Part shown: one piece after another, positions 1 through 6,955 of the stretch
Numbering within the stretch: position 1 is the stretch's first letter
Layout: every line of letters starts with the position of its first letter
Assembly (NCBI RefSeq): GCF_001905345.1
Contig: NZ_LFBV01000001.1
Location: forward strand, 817,321-881,320
Length of the DNA: 64,000 nucleotides
Direction: 5' to 3'
From: Streptomyces uncialis
GTDB lineage: Bacteria > Actinomycetota > Actinomycetes > Streptomycetales > Streptomycetaceae
The notes under the pieces: model-generated
Seen by the model: the letters and a program-made list of their open reading frames with translations, nothing else
Databases searched by the model: none
Told to the model about the DNA's origin: nothing
Program-made: the position numbers and the translations under genes

Positions 1-950
1 GCCTCCCGCAGCCTTCCGTCGGTGGTGCTCAGCAGCAGCTCCGCGGTGGGGGCGTCGATGTCGGCGAGGACGATGAGGATCGCGTTCTTCACCTCGCCGT
101 CCGCCGCGGTCAGGGCCCGGTCGACGGTGGTGTCGTCGGCCCCGGTGGCCAGGGCGACGATCCGCCGGGAGCGGGCGCGCAGCTTCTCGTTGGACGCCCG
201 GACGTCGACCATGAGGTTCCCGTACGTCTTGCCGAGCCGGATCATGGTGATCGTCGAGAGCATGTTGAGGACGAGCTTCTGGGCGGTGCCGGACTTCAGC
301 CGGGTGGAGCCGGTGAGGAGTTCGGGTCCGACGACGACCTCGATCCCGTGGTCCGCGGCGGCGGCGAGCGCGCTGCCCGCGTTGCACGAGAGGCCGACGG
401 TCAGCGCCCCGTACCGTTCCCGGGCGTGGACGACCGCGCCCACCGCGTACGGGGTGCGGCCCGACGCGGAGACCCCGACCACCGTGTCGTCGGCGGTCAG
501 CTCCAGGGCGTCGAGGTCGGCGGCGGCCAGCTCCCGGGAGTCCTCGGCGCCCTCCGCGGAGGTGACCAGCGCCGCGGCGCCACCCGCTATCAGCCCGACC
601 ACCTGCCCGGGGGCGGTGTTGAAGGTGGGCGGGCACTCGCTGGCGTCCAGCACCCCCAGCCGTCCGGCGGTCCCCGCCCCCGCGTAGACCAGCCGCCCGC
701 CCCGCGCCATCCGCTCGGCGATCCCGTCGATCGCGGCGGCGATCCGGGGGAGCTGGTCGGCGACGGCGGCGGGGACGGCGGTGTCCTCGCCGTTCATCAG
801 CCGGGCGATCTCCAGGGTGGGCAGCAGGTCGATCCCGGCGAGTTCCGGACGGAACGCCTCGGTGGTGAGCGAGGCGAGCTGCGCGCGCAGCGTGCCGTCC
901 GGGGTGTCGCCGGGGGTGTCCTTGGAGGTGGTACGGGCCGAGGAGGGCAT
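1..950 (-). CDS. murQ: N-acetylmuramic acid 6-phosphate etherase (3' end cut by window edge)
   Basis: Cytoplasmic enzyme of peptidoglycan recycling that cleaves the D-lactyl ether of MurNAc-6-P to give GlcNAc-6-P and D-lactate. The reading frame starts at ATG 950 with GGAG nine bases upstream. About 316 codons are visible before the edge, close to the usual family length, so only a short tail should be missing. Family motifs are clear: a phosphosugar-binding SIS fold with YAGAGTAGRLG, followed at once by the MurQ signature ASECPPTF, then VSASGRTPY. It lies 130 bp downstream of an RpiR-type regulator on the same strand, the usual murR-murQ arrangement, and is probably controlled by it. Identification is secure; operon membership is inferred. 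Confidence 0.93.
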   Translation of the reverse strand, partial: MPSSARTTSKDTPGDTPDGTLRAQLASLTTEAFRPELAGIDLLPTLEIARLMNGEDTAVPAAVADQLPRIAAAIDGIAERMARGGRLVYAGAGTAGRLGVLDASECPPTFNTAPGQVVGLIAGGAAALVTSAEGAEDSRELAAADLDALELTADDTVVGVSASGRTPYAVGAVVHARERYGALTVGLSCNAGSALAAAADHGIEVVVGPELLTGSTRLKSGTAQKLVLNMLSTITMIRLGKTYGNLMVDVRASNEKLRARSRRIVALATGADDTTVDRALTAADGEVKNAILIVLADIDAPTAELLLSTTDGRLRE

Positions 951-1080
951 GGGCGGGACTCCGGTACGTCGTGGATTGCTGGACGGGTGCGAACGGGTGG
1001 GGGGTGGGGTGGGTGGGCCGGTGGTCCGGGGTGGTGCGGACGGGGGGTGCGGGGCGGTCCGGACGGGGGTGCGGGGCGGG

Positions 1081-2019
1081 TCAGCGGCCGGGGGCCCGGG
1101 CGCTGCGGCGGTGGGCCAGGGCCTCGTACGAGGCGGACAGCGCGGGGCCCGCGGTGTCGTAGGTGCGCTGGGCGACGCCGATGAACAGGCAGTCCACGAC
1201 GAGGAGCTGACTCGTCCGCGAGGACATCGCGGCGGGCCGCAGCTCGCTCTCCCGGGCCTTGGACGTGGTGAGGACATGGTCGGCGTACTGGGTGACCGGG
1301 CCGTCGGGGCGGCCCGTCATCGCGATGGTGGTGGCGCCGTGCTCGAAGGCGACGCGCAGCGGTTCGATCACATCGCCGGTGGCGCCCGAGTCGGTGATCG
1401 CGACCGCCGCGTCGCCGCCGCGCAGCTGGACCGCGTTGGTGACCGCGAGGTGCGGGTCGCTGTGCGCGTGGGCGATCAGTCCGATCCGCAGCAGCTTCTG
1501 CGCCAGGTCCTGGCCGACGAGCGCGGAGGCGCCGATGCCGTAGATGTCGATCCGGCGGGCCGAGGCCAGCGCGGCGACGGCGGCGGCGAGCTGCTGGATG
1601 TCGAGGGCGTCGGCGGTGTCGGCGAGGGTCTGCCGCTCGTCGTGGGCGAGCTTCGCGACGACCTCGTGCAGCGGGTCGTCGACGGCGATGTCCGCGGTGA
1701 CCGCGGGGGCGCGGCCCGACTGCTGCTGGGCGGCCAGCCCGGCGAGCGCGAGGCGCAGGTCCCGGTAGCCCGGGTAGCCGAGGACACGCGCGGTCCGCAC
1801 GACGGTCGCCTCGCTGGTGCCGGTGCGTTCGGCCAGCCCGGTGACCGTGAGCGCGGCGCAGGCCGCCGGGTCGGCGGCCACGGCCTCGGCGACCCGCTGC
1901 ATGGAGCGGGTCATGGTGGGCACCAGCGTGCGCACCTTCGCGGCGAGCGCGGCGGGCGGCGGGGGTGTGGTGGGGGGTACGGGAGCGCTCTCGGAAGTTT
2001 CCTTCACTGTTTCCGTCAC
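1081..2019 (-). CDS. MurR/RpiR-family transcriptional regulator
   Basis: 312-residue regulator with an N-terminal RpiR helix-turn-helix (about residues 30-95, including LAERTGTSEATVVRTARVLG) and a C-terminal SIS sugar-phosphate-binding domain (about 135-275, beginning IYGIGASALVG). The gene immediately downstream is murQ, so the likely ligand is MurNAc-6-P or a related aminosugar phosphate; that is inference from context. The start is GTG 2019. No Shine-Dalgarno precedes it. Instead a -10 box lies exactly six bases before the GTG, which suggests a leaderless mRNA. The N-terminal 25 residues are proline-rich and probably disordered. Confidence 0.9.
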   Translation of the reverse strand: MTETVKETSESAPVPPTTPPPPAALAAKVRTLVPTMTRSMQRVAEAVAADPAACAALTVTGLAERTGTSEATVVRTARVLGYPGYRDLRLALAGLAAQQQSGRAPAVTADIAVDDPLHEVVAKLAHDERQTLADTADALDIQQLAAAVAALASARRIDIYGIGASALVGQDLAQKLLRIGLIAHAHSDPHLAVTNAVQLRGGDAAVAITDSGATGDVIEPLRVAFEHGATTIAMTGRPDGPVTQYADHVLTTSKARESELRPAAMSSRTSQLLVVDCLFIGVAQRTYDTAGPALSASYEALAHRRSARAPGR

Positions 2020-2022
2020 GCT

Positions 2023-2054
2023 TGAAAGATATTTTCACCCCGGGGGGCGGTCAA
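2023..2054 (-). promoter_or_regulatory. Leaderless promoter of the RpiR gene with overlapping palindromic operator
   Basis: Reading leftward on the minus strand: TTGACC (2054-2049) as -35, a 17-bp spacer, TATCTT (2031-2026) as -10, then six bases to the GTG at 2019. The -10 box lies inside the palindrome TGAAAGATATTTTCA (2023-2037), with TGAAA and TTTCA arms. This is the expected arrangement for autorepression. The boxes are read directly from the sequence; which protein binds is inferred. Confidence 0.7.
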
Positions 2055-2091
2055 GAGGACGTCCACGCCCGGGGGAACGCCCGACCGGTGC

Positions 2092-2131
2092 CGGAGCAGC
2101 GCGGGTGGGGTCGGAGCAGCGCGGGTGGGGT
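2092..2131. repeat. Two tandem copies of a 20-bp unit
   Basis: The unit CGGAGCAGCGCGGGTGGGGT occurs twice head to tail in the 316-bp gap between the RpiR gene and the secreted-protein gene. Apart from this repeat and the RpiR promoter, I recognise nothing else in the gap except the GAGGAG ribosome binding site before 2336. Confidence 0.85.
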
Positions 2132-2335
2132 CCGGTCCCGGTGTTCCGTCTGCGCGGCGGTGGCCGGGTCCGGACGCGTGGCGCGGTCCCGTGACCCCGG
2201 GTGCGGGGAATGCGCGAAAAGCGTGCGGGCATCGTCGCATCGCGGCCCGGACCCGCCGGTAGCGTCGGCGGCGAACCCCGTTGAGGTACCGGCCGGTCTT
2301 CCGGGCACACCACCGCCGATCCATCGAGGAGCCTC

Positions 2336-2815
2336 ATGAAGTCACGTCTGGTGAGTGCCGCCGCCGTATCCGCCCTGGCCCTGACCCCCGTCATCGGTTT
2401 CGCGGGCCCCGCCTCGGCCGCGCCCTTCAAGTGCAGCGTCAATCAGCCGAAGACCTTCCCCACACCCGGCACCGACACCAGGCTCACCATCTATCTGTGC
2501 GTGGAGAAGGAGGGCGCAAGCAGCTACTCGGCGCGAGCGGGCGTCAGCTACGCCAATGGCGGCGGCTCCATGAACAAGTTCGACAAGCTGGACATCCACG
2601 TACGGCTGGAGCGCTACGACGTGGCCCAGGCCGGTCTGGTGTGCAACTTCTACCCGATCGTGAACTTCGGGGTCTCCGGGAGCGACATCCCCTGCGGCCC
2701 CGTGATCGACAACACGACCTCCCCCGTCACGGCGGACGGCACGGTGATCTACAACATCGACGGCGACGGACTGGGCGACTTCCGCTGGGACCTCACCGGG
2801 TCGCCGTCGCTCTGA
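2336..2815 (+). CDS. Small secreted protein of unknown function
   Basis: 159 residues starting at ATG 2336, with GAGGAG seven bases upstream. The N-terminus is a classical Sec signal peptide: a K/R charge, a hydrophobic stretch to about residue 22, and a probable cleavage after GPASA at about 28. The mature part of about 130 residues has four cysteines (in FKCSV, YLCVE, LVCNF and IPCGP), so two disulfides are plausible outside the cell. The composition (many beta-branched residues and alternating polar/hydrophobic stretches) suggests a beta-sandwich. No recognisable catalytic motif. It is followed by a GC-rich hairpin and appears monocistronic. Confidence 0.8.
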   Translation: MKSRLVSAAAVSALALTPVIGFAGPASAAPFKCSVNQPKTFPTPGTDTRLTIYLCVEKEGASSYSARAGVSYANGGGSMNKFDKLDIHVRLERYDVAQAGLVCNFYPIVNFGVSGSDIPCGPVIDNTTSPVTADGTVIYNIDGDGLGDFRWDLTGSPSL

Positions 2816-2835
2816 CCGGCCCCGTGACCCCGGGC

Positions 2836-2861
2836 CCCGGCCGTCTTCCCCCGCGGCCGGG
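2836..2861 (+). terminator. GC-rich hairpin after the secreted-protein gene
   Basis: Perfect 8-bp stem, CCCGGCCG paired with CGGCCGGG, with a 10-base loop, 20 bp past the stop codon. There is no T-tract, as is common for Streptomyces terminators. Confidence 0.5.
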
Positions 2862-2895
2862 ACCCGGTGCGCCGAGGGCGCACAATGGAGGGGTG

Positions 2896-3285
2896 GTGAA
2901 CGCGGATAAGGGTGTGTCCGGAACGGAACAGGCACTGCACGCGGCCCGGGCGCTGGTGATGGCGGACCTGGTCGCGGGCGATGTCGCGGACGCGGACATC
3001 GTCTCGCTGGTGGAGGACGCGGTCGCGCACCGCCGCTGGTGGGCCGAGCAGTGGCCCGAGGGCGCCGCCTATGTCGCCGGGCTCGTCGCCCAGGATGTGC
3101 AGGACGCCCTGCTGGAGCGGTACGGGCGCTGGCCGCTGTGCCCGGTGTGCGGCGACGGGGAGCCGCACGCCCTCGACGTCGAACCGGAGCTCGGGCCGGA
3201 CCCGCACTGGGTCTGCTCGGAGGCGGGTGTGGAGATCGCGCCCGTCGGCTCGCTCGGACGGCCGCCCGGGACACCCGGGCGATGA
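2896..3285 (+). CDS. Conserved hypothetical protein with a CPVCG motif
   Basis: About 129 residues from GTG 2896; GTG 2893 is an equally possible start, and both follow a GGAGG. The N-terminal two-thirds is predicted helical and acidic (EQALHAARALVMADLVAGD, then VEDAVAHRRWWAEQWPEG). The C-terminal part has CPVCGDGEPHALD and a later WVCSEAG, which could form a small zinc knuckle with three visible cysteines and a histidine. The stop overlaps the start of the DUF4031 gene as ATGA, so the two are translationally coupled. Function unknown. Confidence 0.75.
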   Translation: MNADKGVSGTEQALHAARALVMADLVAGDVADADIVSLVEDAVAHRRWWAEQWPEGAAYVAGLVAQDVQDALLERYGRWPLCPVCGDGEPHALDVEPELGPDPHWVCSEAGVEIAPVGSLGRPPGTPGR

Positions 3286-3551
3286 CGCTGTACATCGACC
3301 CGCCCACCTGGCCGGGCCACGGCCGCCTCTGGTCCCATCTCGTCAGCGATGTCTCGTACGACGAGCTGCACGCCTTCGCCGCGCTCATCGGCGTACCGCC
3401 CCGCGCCTTCGATCGCGACCACTACGACATCCCCTCCCACCGCTACGCCGACGTGGTCCGGGCCGGTGCGGTGGAGACCGGTTCGAAGGACCTGGTCCGC
3501 CGGCTCACCGAAGCGGGTCTGCGCCGCCGGAAGCACCGCCCGCGCCCCTGA
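3282..3551 (+). CDS. DUF4031 domain protein
   Basis: 89-residue protein, start ATG 3282 overlapping the upstream stop. It fits the DUF4031 family along its whole length: it opens MTLYIDPPTWPGHGRLWSHL and continues with SYDELHAFA, then DRDHYDIPSHRYADVV. The regularly spaced Asp, His and Tyr residues are the family's conserved positions. The biochemical role of DUF4031 proteins is not established. Coupled translation with the CPVCG protein suggests the pair acts together. Confidence 0.85.
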   Translation: MTLYIDPPTWPGHGRLWSHLVSDVSYDELHAFAALIGVPPRAFDRDHYDIPSHRYADVVRAGAVETGSKDLVRRLTEAGLRRRKHRPRP

Positions 3552-3598
3552 CCCACGGTCGGCCGGGGCGCTGATGCCCGGGCGCGGCGGTCGGTACC

Positions 3599-3640
3599 GG
3601 CTCAGCGCGCGGCCCGCCGGTGGCTCAGCGCGCGGCCCGC
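3599..3640. repeat. Direct repeat of 19 bp across the 3' end of the MFS gene
   Basis: GGCTCAGCGCGCGGCCCGC appears at 3599-3617 and 3622-3640. The second copy contains the stop codon and last codons of the minus-strand MFS gene. The first copy lies just beyond the gene and looks like a small slippage duplication of its end. Confidence 0.7.
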
Positions 3641-4923
3641 GGGGCCGACGGCTCCACCGGACCGAGGGGCACCGCGGCGGGCGTCCCCGCCGTCACGACC
3701 AGGGACCCGCCGCCGCGCCGGTGCAGCCGCATCGACACCAGGACCACACCGATCGCGACGAGCATGATGGCCGCCCCCGCCCACGCGGTCGACTCGTACC
3801 CCCAGCCCGCGTCGATCGCCGTGCCGCCCAGCCAGGGGCCGCCGGTGTTGCCGAGGTTGAACGCGGCGGTGGTCGTCGCCCCGGCGAGGGTCGGCGCGGC
3901 GCCCGCCACGTTGAACATCCGGGCGTTCAGCGCGGGCGCGGTCCAGAAGCTGGAGATCCCGAGCAGGAACGACACCACGATCGCCGCCACGGACCACTCG
4001 GCGAGCAGCGCGAGCGCGGTCAGCAGCACCGTCGACGCGGTGATGCCCGACAGCATCACCCCGAACAGATGCGCGTCCGCGTACCGGCCGCCGAGCCAGG
4101 TCCCGATCAGCGCGCCCAGCCCGAACAGCCCGAGCACCGTCGGCACCCAGCCGTCCGCGAGCCCCGACACATCGGTGAGCAGCGGCGCGAGATAGCTGAA
4201 CGCGCAGAACACCCCGCCCGCGGCGAGCGCGGTGAGCGTCACCGCCAGCCACACCTCACGGTCGCGGTAGATGAGCAGCTCCCGGCGCAGCTTCGGTGCC
4301 TCGGCGGGCAGCGGTATCCGCGGGATGAGCGTGACCACACCGACCAGCGCGAGCGCCGAGGCCGCGCCGACCGCCCAGAACGCGGACCGCCAGCCCAGGT
4401 GCTCCCCGAGGAACGCCCCGGCGGGGACCCCGAGGACGTTCGCGATCGACAGTCCGCCGATCATCACGGCCATGGCCCGGGCCCGTGAGGTGACCGGCAC
4501 CATCGCGATGGCGACGGCCGCGCCCAGCGCCCAGAACCCGGCGCAGGCGAGCGCGCTCACCACCCGCGACACGAACAGCACCTCGTACGTCGGGGCGAGC
4601 GCGCCCGCGACCTGCCCGAGGCCGAACGCCGTCAGCAGCGCCACGAGGGTCGCCTTGCGCGGCAGCCGCAGGGTGGCCACGGCGAGCAGCGGCGCGCCGA
4701 TCACCATGCCGATCGCGAACGCGGAGATGAGCAGGCCCGCCTGCGGGATGGTCACGCCCATGTCGTCCGCGATCGGCGGCAGCAGCCCCGACAGCATGAA
4801 CTCGCTGGTGCCGAGCGCGAAGACGGAGAGCCCGAGGATGTAGACGGCCAGCGGCATCCGTTTGCCGGGCTGTCCGGGGGTGGGGGCGGGGACAGCGGCG
4901 GGGACGGATATCGGCGCAGGCAT
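3625..4923 (-). CDS. MFS exporter, Cmx/CmrA-like drug efflux type
   Basis: 432 residues with about twelve hydrophobic membrane segments. The first segments read YILGLSVFALGTSEFMLSG and, after ADDMGVTIPQAG, LLISAFAIGMVIGAPLLA, the signature of the Cmx/CmrA chloramphenicol-efflux branch and AraJ-like transporters. The loop LRLPRKATL is the MFS motif A region. Proton-driven drug or metabolite export across the inner membrane is expected; the actual substrate cannot be read from sequence. I chose ATG 4923; a TTG twelve bases upstream and an internal ATG before PLAVYILG are alternatives. It converges with the DUF4031 gene. Confidence 0.85.
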   Translation of the reverse strand: MPAPISVPAAVPAPTPGQPGKRMPLAVYILGLSVFALGTSEFMLSGLLPPIADDMGVTIPQAGLLISAFAIGMVIGAPLLAVATLRLPRKATLVALLTAFGLGQVAGALAPTYEVLFVSRVVSALACAGFWALGAAVAIAMVPVTSRARAMAVMIGGLSIANVLGVPAGAFLGEHLGWRSAFWAVGAASALALVGVVTLIPRIPLPAEAPKLRRELLIYRDREVWLAVTLTALAAGGVFCAFSYLAPLLTDVSGLADGWVPTVLGLFGLGALIGTWLGGRYADAHLFGVMLSGITASTVLLTALALLAEWSVAAIVVSFLLGISSFWTAPALNARMFNVAGAAPTLAGATTTAAFNLGNTGGPWLGGTAIDAGWGYESTAWAGAAIMLVAIGVVLVSMRLHRRGGGSLVVTAGTPAAVPLGPVEPSAPRAAR

Positions 4924-5028
4924 AACGGAACACAACCCTGATGAGCGTCCCCGTATTCCCTGTATTCCCCGGTATCTCCTGTGCTCCGGCTGCTGGGACG
5001 TCGTCGGCTCGGCTCGGCCCGGGGTGGC

Positions 5029-5670
5029 TCAGGGGGTGAGGCGGGTCAGTTCGGCGGTCATGTTGCGGCGGGCGGCGGGTTCCCAAGTGCGGGTGGCGTA
5101 CGGGGTGCGGAAGAGCTCCGGCAGTTCCAGGAGGTGGCGCAGCACGGCCGCGCGGCCGGTGCGGAACGCGTCGTCGGGGACGAAGCGGTACTCCTCGCGG
5201 ACGGCTTCCGCGTAGCGGGCGTACTCCTCGGGGGTGCCCGCGAGGACCGCGAGGTCCGCGTCGCACAGGACGGCGCCGTTGGGGTCGCCGGGCCGCGCGT
5301 CGTGGTGCGTGGTCAGCCGGACCAGCCGGGCCACCTCCTGGACGGCGGCTGCCGTGAGGCCCAGTTCGGACAGGGCGCGTTCGGCGAGGCGGGCGCTGCG
5401 TTCCTCGTTCTCCGAGCGGTCGGGGCGGTACACGGCGTCGTGGAACCAGGCGGCGAGGCGGACCAGGGCGGGGGAGTCCGCGTGCGGGGCGAGGGTGTCC
5501 ACCTGGTCCAGCACGGCCGTCAGATGGGTCACGGTGTGGTACTTCCGCTGGGGTTCCGTCCAGCGGCGCAGGAGTTCCGCCCCGTACGGTGCCGGGTCGG
5601 CGTACGGGGTGGTGTGCCCTTCCCGGGCCTCGTCCACGGTCCGGTTCCATCGCTCCATCAACTCGGCCAT
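5029..5670 (-). CDS. HD-superfamily metal-dependent phosphohydrolase (COG4339 type)
   Basis: 213 residues from ATG 5670. The order of motifs fits predicted HD-superfamily hydrolases: RKYHTVTHL (first His), AAWFHDAVY (the HD pair), ENEERSARLAERAL and later HHDARPGD and LCDADLAVL. These residues would hold one or two divalent metals. Proteins of this subfamily are uncharacterised; hydrolysis of a phosphoester or nucleotide is the family expectation. It is divergent from cutC, with about 390 bp between the two starts. A longer upstream extension of the frame lacks coding character and was not used. Confidence 0.85.
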   Translation of the reverse strand: MAELMERWNRTVDEAREGHTTPYADPAPYGAELLRRWTEPQRKYHTVTHLTAVLDQVDTLAPHADSPALVRLAAWFHDAVYRPDRSENEERSARLAERALSELGLTAAAVQEVARLVRLTTHHDARPGDPNGAVLCDADLAVLAGTPEEYARYAEAVREEYRFVPDDAFRTGRAAVLRHLLELPELFRTPYATRTWEPAARRNMTAELTRLTP

Positions 5671-5951
5671 CCGCCCATTGTCCCCCGTGCGTACGCGTAC
5701 GGGGGAGGGGGCGTGAACCCCGGTCCGCCCGTACCGCAGGTGTGGGGACCCAGCCATGGACCCGTCCCCGTGGTGAACCGCACCCCTGCCCCGCTCACCC
5801 CCGGACACCCCCGTCTGACCGGCGGATTCCCCCGCCGGACAGGTGTGGACCCGCTGCTCGGAGGGCAGCCACTTCCGGTCAGATTGGCGTGTTCCGGGTG
5901 CCTCGCGGCCCTTTGCGTCTGTTGGCGAAAGCCCTTGCGGCGTAGGCTGGC

Positions 5952-5967
5952 ATTGGACTAGACCTAT
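5952..5967 (+). promoter_or_regulatory. DasR-like operator (dre) upstream of cutC
   Basis: ATTGGACTAGACCTAT matches the published DasR consensus ACTGGTCTAGACCACT at 12 of 16 positions, including the central CTAGACC. It lies about 95 bp before the cutC start in the 392-bp divergent gap, which otherwise shows no feature I recognise. Binding is inferred. Confidence 0.5.
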
Positions 5968-6062
5968 CGGGCTACTCGCCAGTACCCACAGCCGGCCCGA
6001 CCGACACACCCGCCCAGACGCACCCCGGGCTCCCGGGGACGTCCAGCAAGAGATGGGGTCCC

Positions 6063-6761
6063 ATGAGCAAGAGTGCAGTCCTGGAGGTGATCGCCCTCGA
6101 CGCGAGGGACGCCGTCGCCGCCCAGGCGGGAGGCGCGGACCGCCTGGAGCTGGTCACCGACATGGCCGCCGACGGTCTGACCCCCTCCCGCGAGTGCTTC
6201 GCGGAGATCCGGGCCGCCGTGGACATCCCCCTGCGGGTGATGCTCAGACTCAGCGACGGGTTCGCCGCCGGTGACGCCCAGGGCGTCGAAGCCCTCGCCC
6301 TCGCCGCCCGCGGCCTGCGCGCGGAAGGCGCCGACGAGTTCGTGCTCGGCTTCCTCACCGACACCGGCGAGGCCGACGTCTACGCCGTCGAGGCCGTCGC
6401 CGCCGAACTCTCGGGGTGCCGGTGGACGTTCCACCGCGCCCTCGACCGCGCCGCCGACCGCGACGCCGTCCGCAAGCAGCTCGCCGATCTCCCCGGGCTC
6501 GACACCTACCTCACCGCGGGCGCCGCGGCCGGGGTCGACGACGGGATGACAACGTTGCTCGCCGAGACCGCCCGTTCCGGTGAACCCGGCTACGAGCAGG
6601 AGATCCTCGTCGGCGGCGGGCTGCGCCTCGCCCACGTCCCCGAGCTGCGCGCGGGCGGTGTCCACGGCTTCCACATCGGCGGCGCGGCGCGCCCCGGCGG
6701 CTGGCAGGGCCCCGTCTCCGCGGACGCGGTCCGCCAGTGGCGCTCGGCCGTCGACGGCTGA
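6063..6761 (+). CDS. cutC: CutC family protein (copper homeostasis protein)
   Basis: 232-residue TIM-barrel protein typical of CutC: LEVIALDARDAVAAQAGGAD, then RLELVTDMAADGLTPS, IPLRVMLR, DEFVLGFLT, WTFHRALDRA, DTYLTAGAAA and ILVGGGLR in that order. CutC was first linked to copper tolerance, but its enzymatic role remains unclear, and a role in copper is not shown by this sequence. The start ATG 6063 is weakly supported by AGAGATGGGG upstream. The dre-like site upstream suggests control by DasR and hence a link to aminosugar metabolism. It converges with the HelD-like gene. Confidence 0.85.
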   Translation: MSKSAVLEVIALDARDAVAAQAGGADRLELVTDMAADGLTPSRECFAEIRAAVDIPLRVMLRLSDGFAAGDAQGVEALALAARGLRAEGADEFVLGFLTDTGEADVYAVEAVAAELSGCRWTFHRALDRAADRDAVRKQLADLPGLDTYLTAGAAAGVDDGMTTLLAETARSGEPGYEQEILVGGGLRLAHVPELRAGGVHGFHIGGAARPGGWQGPVSADAVRQWRSAVDG

Positions 6762-6955
6762 CCCCTCCGGGAGTACCCCGCTGGGCGCCACCGGCCCAGC
6801 CCGTACGGCGGCCGGGACGCCGACACCCGGACCGCCACCTCCGGCGGAACCCGGTCCGGGACGCCAGCACCCGGACCACCCGGGGACACCCGGCCCGCCA
6901 CCCCCGAGCGGCCGGGTCCGGCTCCCCTGACCGGACCGGACCGGGCCGGACCGGG
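6762..6955. other. Convergent intergenic gap with degenerate repeats
   Basis: 194 bp between two convergent stops. It contains degenerate copies of GGGACGCC followed by ACACCCGGACC-like runs and a run of CCGGACCGG-type units near 6930. No gene is visible; it probably acts as a bidirectional termination region. Confidence 0.5.

Noticed and set aside
797..2038. A 413-residue minus-strand frame over murR
   Set aside because: It is a different frame from the RpiR protein, rich in Arg and Pro, with no domain; shadow of the real gene.
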